Assembly (NCBI GenBank): GCA_016722295.1 | Contig: JADKGL010000006.1 | Location: 1-64,000 of the forward strand | Reading direction: 5' to 3' | Origin: Saprospiraceae bacterium | GTDB taxonomy: Bacteria > Bacteroidota > Bacteroidia > Chitinophagales > Saprospiraceae | Length of the DNA stretch: 64,000 nt | Shown: in pieces, positions 27,666 through 36,500 of the stretch | Layout: each line of letters starts with the position of its first letter | Numbering within the stretch: the first letter of the stretch is position 1 | Translations under genes and position numbers: made by a program | Notes under the pieces: generated by a model | The model's input: the letters and a program-made list of their open reading frames with translations, nothing else | Databases searched by the model: none | What the model was told of the DNA's origin: nothing

Positions 27666-28343
27666 TTGAAAAAAATTTGCGTTTTAACAGGTGCTGGAAT
27701 ATCGGCAGAAAGCGGAATCAAGACGTTTCGCGATAGTGATGGTTTGTGGGAGGGGCATGATGTAATGGAAGTAGCGAGTATCGATGGTTGGCATAAGAAC
27801 CCCAATTTGGTTTTGGATTTTTATAATCAAAGACGAGCTCAACTAAAAGAAGTTAAGCCGAATCGAGCCCATGAAATTTTGGCTGAATGGCAAGACAAAT
27901 ATGAAGTCACCATCATCACACAAAACGTAGATAACCTGCATGAACGAGCTGGATCTAAAAATGTAATTCATCTCCATGGTGAATTGCTTAAAGTCAGGAG
28001 TACAAAAAATCCAGAATTAGTCTATGATTGGACCACAGATTGTAATCTTGGCGATCTTTGTGAAAATGAGTCTCAGCTAAGACCAGATATCGTTTGGTTT
28101 GGAGAAGAAGTACCTCTATTAGAATTGGCTGCAAGTATAGTTGCTGAATGTGAGATTTTACTTATTATAGGTACATCGCTAGTCGTATATCCAGCTGCTC
28201 AACTTATGTACTACGCTCCACCTTTTGCTGAAATAATCTATATAGATAAAAATCCAAATCAATCCATTGCCACTAATCGAAAAATAAAAACCATTGTTGG
28301 TTCAGCTTCACAATGCCTGTCTGAAATAGAAGCATTTATTTAA
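27666..28343 (+). CDS. cobB: NAD-dependent protein deacylase (Sir2 family)
   Basis: 225 residues, TTG start at 27666. Motifs: GAGISAESGIKTFRDSDG (NAD binding), TQNVDNLHERAG, IHLHGELLKV with catalytic His104, PDIVWFGEEVP, and GTSLVVYPAAQL. Tyr53 and Arg56 (YNQR) form the YxxR pair of class III sirtuins that remove succinyl or malonyl groups. The four-Cys zinc site of CobB is missing: only two Cys near 123-130 (CNLGDLC) remain in that region. This zinc-less form appears typical of Bacteroidota. It removes acyl groups from lysines in the cytoplasm using NAD+. It ends 4 bp into the convergent T9SS gene. Confidence 0.9.
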   Translation: MKKICVLTGAGISAESGIKTFRDSDGLWEGHDVMEVASIDGWHKNPNLVLDFYNQRRAQLKEVKPNRAHEILAEWQDKYEVTIITQNVDNLHERAGSKNVIHLHGELLKVRSTKNPELVYDWTTDCNLGDLCENESQLRPDIVWFGEEVPLLELAASIVAECEILLIIGTSLVVYPAAQLMYYAPPFAEIIYIDKNPNQSIATNRKIKTIVGSASQCLSEIEAFI

Positions 28344-31156
28344 TCAACTACAAAGCTAAATTGATTGTTTTTTGAATTTCTATTTGTGATCTTGGTAAAA
28401 TAAATTCCTGGGATTAGATTACTTACATCTATTGTTTGATTTATCTTTTTTGAACTATAAATTTCCCTCCCATAAAGGTCAAAAATAGTTATTTCATCTA
28501 TGTTTGCATTTTGAGATAAAATGATACTCTTGTTTTTATAATAAATATGATCAGTCAATTGCTCTGCCTGATGAATTGAACTTAAAATATCAACATTCAC
28601 AGCTACTCGTCGACTTTCACATTCCTTAGTTTCGCGATGAATAACCCAATCGTAAAAGAAATAATAATAAGTATCACCTAAAGATGAAGAAATAATCTTT
28701 GCAAGATTTTGAATAAAGAAAGGATACACAAATCCTTGATCACTTCGATATAGCCACGGACTTTTGGATTGAAACTGTGCAATGTTAACTGCTTCATTTG
28801 TAGTTAATGAATATGTCCCTGCTTTTGCTTCACAGTTGAAACCAAGGGCAATGATATTTTTTCCTGTTTGCAACAAAACTTCTTTTGAAGCGACCACTTC
28901 TTTATTTCCATTTACCAATTCAAATTTTCGCAAACCTGCACGATCTGTGAACACAGTAATTGAGTCCAAAACAAAATCAATGTAAACTTGAAAGTACATA
29001 CTTGGATTTAAAAAATTTGCTTGAAATGGGGTCTCTCTATAACTAGCTTGCAGCATCCCTCCCCTCACAAAATTGTATTGCAATTCATCAAATGCAGAGG
29101 CCCAATAAACCCTAGGTGAATTCAAAACAGGTGTTACAAATCTATTGCCTGTATAAATAGCAGTGGGATCAGTTTCTGTTTCGTACCAATTGGTTCTCAC
29201 TTGATTCGATTGTAAGATTGCTGAACTTCCTTTTACAATTTCAACACGAGGAATAATTGGCTCATCCACAAAATCATTATGTCTTACAATTAGTGAATCA
29301 GAAAAAAAATCGCGACATTCACCTTTAATTTTTCCAAAATATAATCCAGTTTTATTTACAAACAAAGACGAAGAAATACTTCCATCTTGCCATTGGACTG
29401 ATGGATAACCTTCCACTTTCAATTCAATAAATTCATCTGTGCAAAGGTTATATTCATTAGAAAAATTTAACTTTGGAAACCGATCGGGATTATAAATTAC
29501 TGCTACAGATTTTGAGATTACATTACATCCTTTATCATCTGTCGAGGTATAAAAATAAATGCCTTCACTTGATACAGAATTTACTCTTTCCTTAACACCA
29601 TTATTCCATTCAATGAAAGAGACATCTTCAGCAGTCAATATTTTTATTTCATTCGCGCAAAGGACTTGATCTTGTGATGGATTGATTTGAATTTTTTCTG
29701 AAATACAACCATATTCTCCAATGATATAAAATTTTCCAGCAGCTATATTTCTGTAGATGCTCACTAGCTTCGACGGCCATATGATTTTGAGTTCTTCTAC
29801 TATATCATTTTTTCCTAGCCCGAAATGTAAATTTAAAGAATTCTGAACACCAAAAGATTCCCCAATAACAAATTCTCTGTATTGAGTTTTGCCATTAGAA
29901 GTAACGAAAATTTTTGCACCTATACCATTTGTATTGGATGCTGTTCCTTGCAAACTAATATTTATAAATTGATTCGAATTTCCCTGACCATAAAACAATC
30001 TATCCTTTTTATTATTAGGATTATTCAACAAATCTGCATAACTGCAATAAAAATCCAAAACGCCATCAGTATTAAAATCACCAACGGAAAAACTCGAAAA
30101 TGGCACATCTGATACATTCACTGCCGATTTGCTAAAATTCATTTTTCCATTATTCAACCATAATTCACTTGTCGTTCCACTTATAAAAATATCTTGATCA
30201 CCATCGTTATCATAATCTTCTATGCTCATTTGAATTGGAATACCAGCAAACTGAATTCCTGCAAATGCGGTTTGGTCTTGAAATGTGTGATTCGAATTTT
30301 GTCGAAATACACGTATTGGAGTATAGTGATTTACGACCACTAAATCTGGCAATAAATCTCCATCTAGATCTCTAAAGGTAGAACACCAGCTTTGGTCAAA
30401 AATTCCAATACCATACTCATCTCCCTTTTCATAAAATTGATTGTTTTCCTGTATATATAAAAAATTCTTGCGTCGTAAATCAGTAATATCATCAACTCCT
30501 GCACGACAACGAGATATATAGAAATCTGCATCTCCATCCACGTCAATATCAGTCCATGTACAACCGTAATTTCCAGCTTCAAGTTCTTGCTGTGAAAGAG
30601 ATAGATCTATAAAATTCGTATCTCGATTCAAGACTCCTGCTGCATTCGAAAAATAAACTCGTGATTCAGAATTATCATCACACACGGTATAATCTAATTT
30701 ACCATCATTATTCAAGTCATACAAGGTCGCAGCTTGAGGAAAAAAACGCGAATCTTCAATTATTGCTGAAACAAAATCATTTCCTTTATTATACAAAATA
30801 TGGCAACCAGAAGGATCTCCTGCCAAAATGATATCATTCTTAAAATCATGATCTACATCACCAACAACGATTGACCAAATTCCTTCTCCTGATCTCAAAT
30901 CTAATTGGCGCCAAATAATATTCCCTTGTGCTGAATTCTCCCCTATCCATAATTGTTTACTTTGATCCAATACAATAAAATCATCTATAAAATCATGGTT
31001 TATGTCAGCAGTGGCTGTAACTATCCCAGAATAAAATTGTCTACCAAAATTTGCCTCCTTATACTGAATTTGAGAAAATAAAGTGCATTGCGTAAGAAAA
31101 GTAAAAATAAAAAAATAAAATTTAGAAACTAAAGTATCTTGCATTTTGATAAACAT
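28340..31156 (-). CDS. FG-GAP/ASPIC repeat protein with T9SS sorting domain
   Basis: 938 residues. After the signal peptide come about seven FG-GAP/VCBS repeats in residues 40-380 (DINHDFIDDFIV, DVDHDFKNDIILAGD, DLNNDGKLDYTV, DIDVDGDADFYIS, DYDNDGDQDIFISG, DFNTDGVLDFYCS), each with Ca2+-binding Asp-rich loops. An ASPIC/UnbV-like segment spans 395-475 (GIGAKIFVTSN, VEELKIIWPSKL). Two Ig-like segments follow and then a T9SS type A tail (IDEITIFDLYGREIYSS, LIPGIYFTKI). It is a probable surface beta-propeller protein, adhesive or sugar-binding. ATG 31144 is an alternative start that also gives a signal peptide. Confidence 0.88.
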   Translation of the reverse strand: MFIKMQDTLVSKFYFFIFTFLTQCTLFSQIQYKEANFGRQFYSGIVTATADINHDFIDDFIVLDQSKQLWIGENSAQGNIIWRQLDLRSGEGIWSIVVGDVDHDFKNDIILAGDPSGCHILYNKGNDFVSAIIEDSRFFPQAATLYDLNNDGKLDYTVCDDNSESRVYFSNAAGVLNRDTNFIDLSLSQQELEAGNYGCTWTDIDVDGDADFYISRCRAGVDDITDLRRKNFLYIQENNQFYEKGDEYGIGIFDQSWCSTFRDLDGDLLPDLVVVNHYTPIRVFRQNSNHTFQDQTAFAGIQFAGIPIQMSIEDYDNDGDQDIFISGTTSELWLNNGKMNFSKSAVNVSDVPFSSFSVGDFNTDGVLDFYCSYADLLNNPNNKKDRLFYGQGNSNQFINISLQGTASNTNGIGAKIFVTSNGKTQYREFVIGESFGVQNSLNLHFGLGKNDIVEELKIIWPSKLVSIYRNIAAGKFYIIGEYGCISEKIQINPSQDQVLCANEIKILTAEDVSFIEWNNGVKERVNSVSSEGIYFYTSTDDKGCNVISKSVAVIYNPDRFPKLNFSNEYNLCTDEFIELKVEGYPSVQWQDGSISSSLFVNKTGLYFGKIKGECRDFFSDSLIVRHNDFVDEPIIPRVEIVKGSSAILQSNQVRTNWYETETDPTAIYTGNRFVTPVLNSPRVYWASAFDELQYNFVRGGMLQASYRETPFQANFLNPSMYFQVYIDFVLDSITVFTDRAGLRKFELVNGNKEVVASKEVLLQTGKNIIALGFNCEAKAGTYSLTTNEAVNIAQFQSKSPWLYRSDQGFVYPFFIQNLAKIISSSLGDTYYYFFYDWVIHRETKECESRRVAVNVDILSSIHQAEQLTDHIYYKNKSIILSQNANIDEITIFDLYGREIYSSKKINQTIDVSNLIPGIYFTKITNRNSKNNQFSFVVD

Positions 31157-31196
31157 AAATTAATTTAACAATAAAAAAACTTTAAATAAGTTCAAC

Positions 31197-32012
31197 TTGA
31201 CATTTCAAATCCTGATCGACAGATTTATCATCTATTTGAAGTATTACTTCAAAGCAAAAACAATATATCATATACAATCACCATTACTTTTCGACTTCAT
31301 AAGCAATGTCTTCGATCAAGATCAATCATATTATGCATTCTATACTATAGACGCTGCCTATGATTCTATTTCAAATTCTCAAAAAACGATTCCTACCGAT
31401 GAATTTTCAAATTCGCACCAACAAAACGGAAAATCCCTAGCTCAATTCGCTTCAACTGCGGCAAGTCCGAAAAAAATTTCTTATGATCTTTTTAGATTGG
31501 TTGAATTTCAAAAAGCGAAAGCCATCCTTGAAATGGGCAGTTGTGTAGGATTAAGTAGCTTAAGCATGGCATTGGTATCTAATGACTGCGCTGTCACTTC
31601 AATTGAAGGGAATGCATTCCTTGCGCAAGAATCAAGGGAATTACACCAACGATTTGGTGTAAAAAATATAAAACTGCACAATCAACTCTTTAGCCAATTT
31701 TTTGAATCTCGCAATAATGAAAAGTTTGATATCATTCTAATTGATGGAGATCACAATTACCAATCTACTATGAATTATATCCGACATTGCCTATCAGCTT
31801 TAAATGAAAATGGCATCATCATTATGGATGATATTCATTGGTCAAAAGAAATGTATAAAGCTTGGTTGGAAATTCAATCTATGACTGAATTTACGACTAG
31901 TTTAGAGTGCTTACGATGGGGAATACTTTTTACTAATCAAAACTTGTCACCTCAAAAGCTTTGCTATATTAAGACAATATACAAACCATGGCAGATAGGC
32001 TTATTTGCTTAA
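31197..32012 (+). CDS. Class I SAM-dependent methyltransferase
   Basis: 271 residues from a TTG at 31197; no ATG is close in frame. IYHIQSPLLFDFISNVFD at about 20-37 is the family's conserved N-terminal segment. The SAM pocket follows: KAILEMGSCVGLSSLSMAL (about 110), VTSIEGNAFL, and FDIILIDGDHNYQSTMNYI (about 177), then GIIIMDDIHWSKEMYKAW. The IDGDHNY motif is typical of the Methyltransf_24 / O-methyltransferase group. The substrate is not known. It is convergent with the HAD gene (3-bp gap). Confidence 0.85.
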   Translation: MTFQILIDRFIIYLKYYFKAKTIYHIQSPLLFDFISNVFDQDQSYYAFYTIDAAYDSISNSQKTIPTDEFSNSHQQNGKSLAQFASTAASPKKISYDLFRLVEFQKAKAILEMGSCVGLSSLSMALVSNDCAVTSIEGNAFLAQESRELHQRFGVKNIKLHNQLFSQFFESRNNEKFDIILIDGDHNYQSTMNYIRHCLSALNENGIIIMDDIHWSKEMYKAWLEIQSMTEFTTSLECLRWGILFTNQNLSPQKLCYIKTIYKPWQIGLFA

Positions 32013-32015
32013 ACC

Positions 32016-32441
32016 TTAGTCTTTAAATACTTCTACTTCTTTCAATTCTTTTATAAAATCTGTAAAATTGCCAGTATATCTTGTAGCTCGGACAATATGA
32101 TTATCTATCCAATGATAATTTCCACCTCTTGGCTTATTCAACAATAAACCATGATATTTAAATCCATGTTTCTTAAGCCATGTTTCTGTAATCTCCTTGT
32201 GAGAATCTGTTCTCGATGTAAAAAAAGTAATCATATGACCTTCATCAAACCATTTATTGATTATCTCCAAAGCATCCAAAAACGGAGCAACATGCTTCAT
32301 TCGATCGGGTTCTTCATTGGGAACATCGTCACAGATTGTGCCGTCGATATCAATTAAATAATTTTTTACTTCCTTTGGCAATATAGGGCTAAGCGCATTC
32401 CCAAAAGCATCATAGTGTATTTCTAATTTTTTATCTTGCAT
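32016..32441 (-). CDS. HAD-like phosphatase family protein
   Basis: 141 residues. HAD motif I is YLIDIDGTICDD (DxDGT) near 28-39, motif II is FFTSRTDSH near 75, and a Lys and Asp-containing end (NKPRGGNYHWIDNHI) fits motifs III/IV. Homologues in Bacteroidota are sometimes labelled phosphoheptose isomerase or LNS2-like, for which I see no support. It is probably a small phosphohydrolase. It starts 6 bp downstream of the dehydrogenase gene stop, so the two form a unit. Confidence 0.8.
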   Translation of the reverse strand: MQDKKLEIHYDAFGNALSPILPKEVKNYLIDIDGTICDDVPNEEPDRMKHVAPFLDALEIINKWFDEGHMITFFTSRTDSHKEITETWLKKHGFKYHGLLLNKPRGGNYHWIDNHIVRATRYTGNFTDFIKELKEVEVFKD

Positions 32442-32447
32442 AGTAAT

Positions 32448-33392
32448 CTACTTCGAATTGTAATAATTATCAATTTTTTCAACTAACTCAAGCGCAATTC
32501 TGGCTTGTGCCTCTTGAGTAGAAGCGCCTATATGCGGTGATTTTGAAATCAAACGATGAGAAATAATATTGCTTGAAATATTGGGTTCGTCTTGATACAC
32601 ATCAAGACCAGCAAACTTTACTTTACCTGCTTCGATTGCATCAAGCAAATCACTTTCACTTATATTTTCTCCTCTAGATGTATTAATGATAATTACCCCT
32701 TGTTTCATTTGTTCAAATTCGCTCTTTGTAAGAATAGGCTGACCAACAAAAGGTGTATGAATTGAAATATAATCAGCTATTGAAAATCCATCAGCTAATT
32801 CCACTTGAGGCAATGACACTGATAATTGATTTCCATTGAATTCAAAATCAACTACTGGATTCGATATAAATGGATCATATACTACAACTTTCATTTCTGA
32901 GCCGATTGCCATTTTAGCAAGTTCTTTTCCAATCCTCCCAAAACCAATTAGAAACAATGTTTTGCTTTTAATCTCACAGAGTGAAGCAAATTGTTTTTTC
33001 AATGAAGTAAACGAATCTTTATTTTGCAACTCACGATTGGAAATATGCAAACCTCGAGAGCAACACAATATATGAGCCATCGCTAACTCGGCAACTGATC
33101 TAGATGACGCTGCGGGTGTATTGATCACTTCGATTCCTTTTTGGCGAGCATATTCCACATCAATATTATCCATTCCGACGCCACCCCTTGCGATAAATTT
33201 TAGATCGGGGCATGCATCAATTAATTCAGTTCTTACTTTTGTTGCGCTTCGAACGATAATTCCATCATAAAAAGGCAACTTTTCATTTAATTCATTCTGA
33301 GGTATATTGTTACAATCCACTTTAAATCCAAGTGATTGCAAAGCTAAAACGCCTTCAGATTCCATCCCATCATTTACAAGAATTTTCCACAT
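32448..33392 (-). CDS. serA: D-3-phosphoglycerate dehydrogenase-type 2-hydroxyacid dehydrogenase
   Basis: 314 residues. Family signs: RSATKVRTELID, ARGGVGMDNIDVEYA (substrate side), the Rossmann motif LIGFGRIGKELAKMA, then NTSRGENIS with catalytic Arg, DVYQDEPN with Glu, and KSPHIGASTQEAQ with His. It is the short form without an ACT domain. The most likely reaction is 3-phosphoglycerate to 3-phosphohydroxypyruvate, the first step of serine synthesis. In many Bacteroidota serA is next to serC; here it pairs with a HAD-family protein instead, which could be a serine-branch phosphatase, though this is speculation. Confidence 0.82.
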   Translation of the reverse strand: MWKILVNDGMESEGVLALQSLGFKVDCNNIPQNELNEKLPFYDGIIVRSATKVRTELIDACPDLKFIARGGVGMDNIDVEYARQKGIEVINTPAASSRSVAELAMAHILCCSRGLHISNRELQNKDSFTSLKKQFASLCEIKSKTLFLIGFGRIGKELAKMAIGSEMKVVVYDPFISNPVVDFEFNGNQLSVSLPQVELADGFSIADYISIHTPFVGQPILTKSEFEQMKQGVIIINTSRGENISESDLLDAIEAGKVKFAGLDVYQDEPNISSNIISHRLISKSPHIGASTQEAQARIALELVEKIDNYYNSK

Positions 33393-33414
33393 ATACTATT
33401 CGATTATGAAGGCA

Positions 33415-33422
33415 CAAAGATA
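33415..33422 (-). promoter_or_regulatory. -7 element (TATCTTTG) of the serA-HAD operon
   Basis: TATCTTTG on the minus strand fits TAnnTTTG and lies 22 bp before the ATG at 33392, which gives a very short leader. Confidence 0.55.
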
Positions 33423-33483
33423 AAAATTAATCTTAGTTACGTAAAAGAAGATATCTAGAATTATAGCACACAAATTCTTCTAT

Positions 33484-33516
33484 AAAAAAAGTGTGGCTGA
33501 CATACATCAACCACAC
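33484..33516 (-). terminator. Rho-independent terminator of the giant HYR gene
   Basis: A 10-bp stem with one mismatch (GTGTGGTTGA / TCAGCCACAC on the minus strand) and a 6-nt loop is followed directly by seven T. It lies 31 bp after the stop of the HYR gene. Confidence 0.8.
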
Positions 33517-33547
33517 CATCGTTAGTTATCTTATTGAGCCTTCTTAC

Positions 33548-36500
33548 TTACTCTATGACGATCATTTTCTTCGTTTGGGTGTGATTTTCAAAATCCACCT
33601 GATAATAATAAACTCCACTTGTATTCAAGATAGATTTTTCAATAGTCCACTCTTGGTAACCTTTAGTCATCTCCTTCTCTGACATATAGAGTACTTTTCC
33701 ATGCACATCATGAATTGTCATTCTAACTTCCCCTGCATGTGGTAAATACATACCGATTGCAGTATTTGATTTCCATGGATTTGGTTCATTTTGCAATAAA
33801 ACAAACTCCTTAGTACTCGCACCGATGAAATTCAAGTTCACTGGATATTCTTGATCATCAACTCCTACAGATAACGCTGGAGTCAATGATGAACCAATAA
33901 ATATTCCATCAGCAAGATTTATACTTGAATTTGCTTTTACTTTCAAGGTAAACAATTCGTCATTGTTGCTCACTTGACCATTCCAACTTAAACTAATTAA
34001 ACCATTTTGAAGCTTGTGTAAGTTGAAATTCTCAAGGCGAAGTCCTATAAATTCATTTCCTTTTATTTCTGTTATTTCAATTAATTCAGGATTAAATTGA
34101 ATTGTAAACTGCATACCAGCAAACTCTTGGATATTAGAACTACGAATTACAACATCATGTATTTCATCTTTATTCATAAGTACATTATCAGCTTGAAGTA
34201 CTAATGATTTGTCAGATCTTGTAGTTCCATTCGAAGACACTCCTCTAGTTTTTGCACTTTCGTTTACATCTCCTATTTTAATACCATAGAAATTAATATT
34301 CATCTTCGAATTCAAATTTGTGATTTGATAATTCTGAGGATAATTTTCTTCTAAAGTCTCATCAATATTCTTAAATTGATACAATTGATCTACGAATTTC
34401 CAACTTGTATTATTAGGTACAGAATTTGTGACTCCCAAAATCATTTTTCGAATTTCTGAAATATCTCTTGCCGTAATCGTTTTAGAGTTATTAACATCCG
34501 CTGCAATCATCTTGTAAGGTGAAGTAAATACTTCGATTCCTAAGATATGCTTTTGAATTTTAACTATATCTGCAGTTGTTACTCCATTGACCCAATCATC
34601 ATTTCTCTTTGGATTAATCATATAGTCTGCACCAGAAGCGATCGCACCAAAATCATATATTCCATCAAAATTGGTCATCGTAGATTGTGTAGTAGTACTT
34701 TCAGCAGCAACCTCTACACTTTGAACTTTTGAACCTGTCTCTGTTGTGATTAAACCATCTATTCCCGTTGTCAACGTGTTTGGACAAGCAGGAGCATTCA
34801 TTGGATTATCCCAAACGATAATTCGAGTCTTACATACAGAAGTATTTCCATTGATATCTGTAACCCACAATTCAACATTGCGCAATCCTAGACTATCACA
34901 AGTATAAGTCCTTGATTTATCAGCTGTGTCTCTACTAAAACTTAATGTTACTGGATACCCACAACTGTGAGAACTACCTGCATCAATATCACTAGCCCAA
35001 ACTTGAACCATCTTTGTATCAGGTATTCCATTTCCATCTAAATCCATCGCCACTAAACCCACTGATATATCTCTATGACAATAAGCCGTAGGAGTCTTGC
35101 AATTAATCAAGTTTAATTGAGATTGACATTTTGCTGTATTTCCACATCTGTCCTCAACTTCCCATTTGATCGTATGTCTACCCAATGGCCAAGTACCAGA
35201 CGCAACAGGATCACCTATTGATGCTTTATCAATATCAATTGTTCCATCACTATTTAAATCTACTTTATATCTGAACAATAATTCCGCAGTTCTTGTACAA
35301 TCATCTGTTGCAGCTATAGATAAACTTACTGCAATTGGTCTACACTCAACATCATAAGTACAAATTGTTGTATCTCTGCATGTCTTTGTGATAATAGGAT
35401 CAATTAAATTCACTACACGGATCACTTGGGTATCACTAAAGATCATAAAATCACCATAGGCATCTTTATGGCACCAATCAATCACTTTCCATACTCGGAA
35501 AATTTTAAAACATGGGTCTCCAGGAACAGTTTGTGTAAATGGATGATCTTTATAACTTACACCAACTAAACTACAAACATCATCACTATATGTAGGTCTA
35601 TTGTATGGTGCTGACAACAATACTGGATCTAATAAATTCACATCACAAATACCACTTGTATCTAAATCTAGAGGCCATACAATACTTGTTTCATCAAATG
35701 GATTATGATTTACGATTGTAATTGTCTGATGACATCTTACACGATTACCTTGTCTGTCTGTAACATAAAACCATCTAAGGATATATCCTTGTCCACATTG
35801 ATCCATATTAGAAAAATCAGGCTCTTCAGTAACGTTTGGATTACAATTGTCTAAAGCTAATCCATCTTGTGGATGTCCATCGATAACATGATAATATGTT
35901 GGATCTATAATGATTGGATTTCTAGCAGCTTGTGAAGTAACTACTCTACCAAAAACTTCTAAATGATTCAAATCTATTGGAAAACGACAGTCAATCGTAA
36001 TATCTGGAGGACATACGATACTTGGTAAATCTTTATCTTGCACTTCAACCAGTACCATACAAACACTTTCATTTCCAGAAAAATCTATTGCTTTGAATGC
36101 TACCATTCTTTCAGTTCCAACATCTTCGCAGCAGAATCCTACTTCAGGTCCCCAATCATCAGGTCCCGTAGTTCCACAAGAATTATCGTCCATTCTTCTC
36201 ACTTCAAAATGATGTAGATGACACTCATCAAATGAACCATCATCAAATACATCAGCCGGAACCCATACTGTTCCATTCTGATTTAATGATACAACTGTTC
36301 TTCTATCACAAATAGCAACTGGTTCTGTATTATCCTTTACTGTAACTATTAATGTGTCAGTAGAAAGATTATAACAATTATCGTAAAGTCTATAGATGAT
36401 TGTATCATAACCCACAGGTAATAATACTCTACCACCATTCTGATTCTTTAAAATTCCACCAGGATATACGACATCAACTGACAATAATTGATGACAATCA

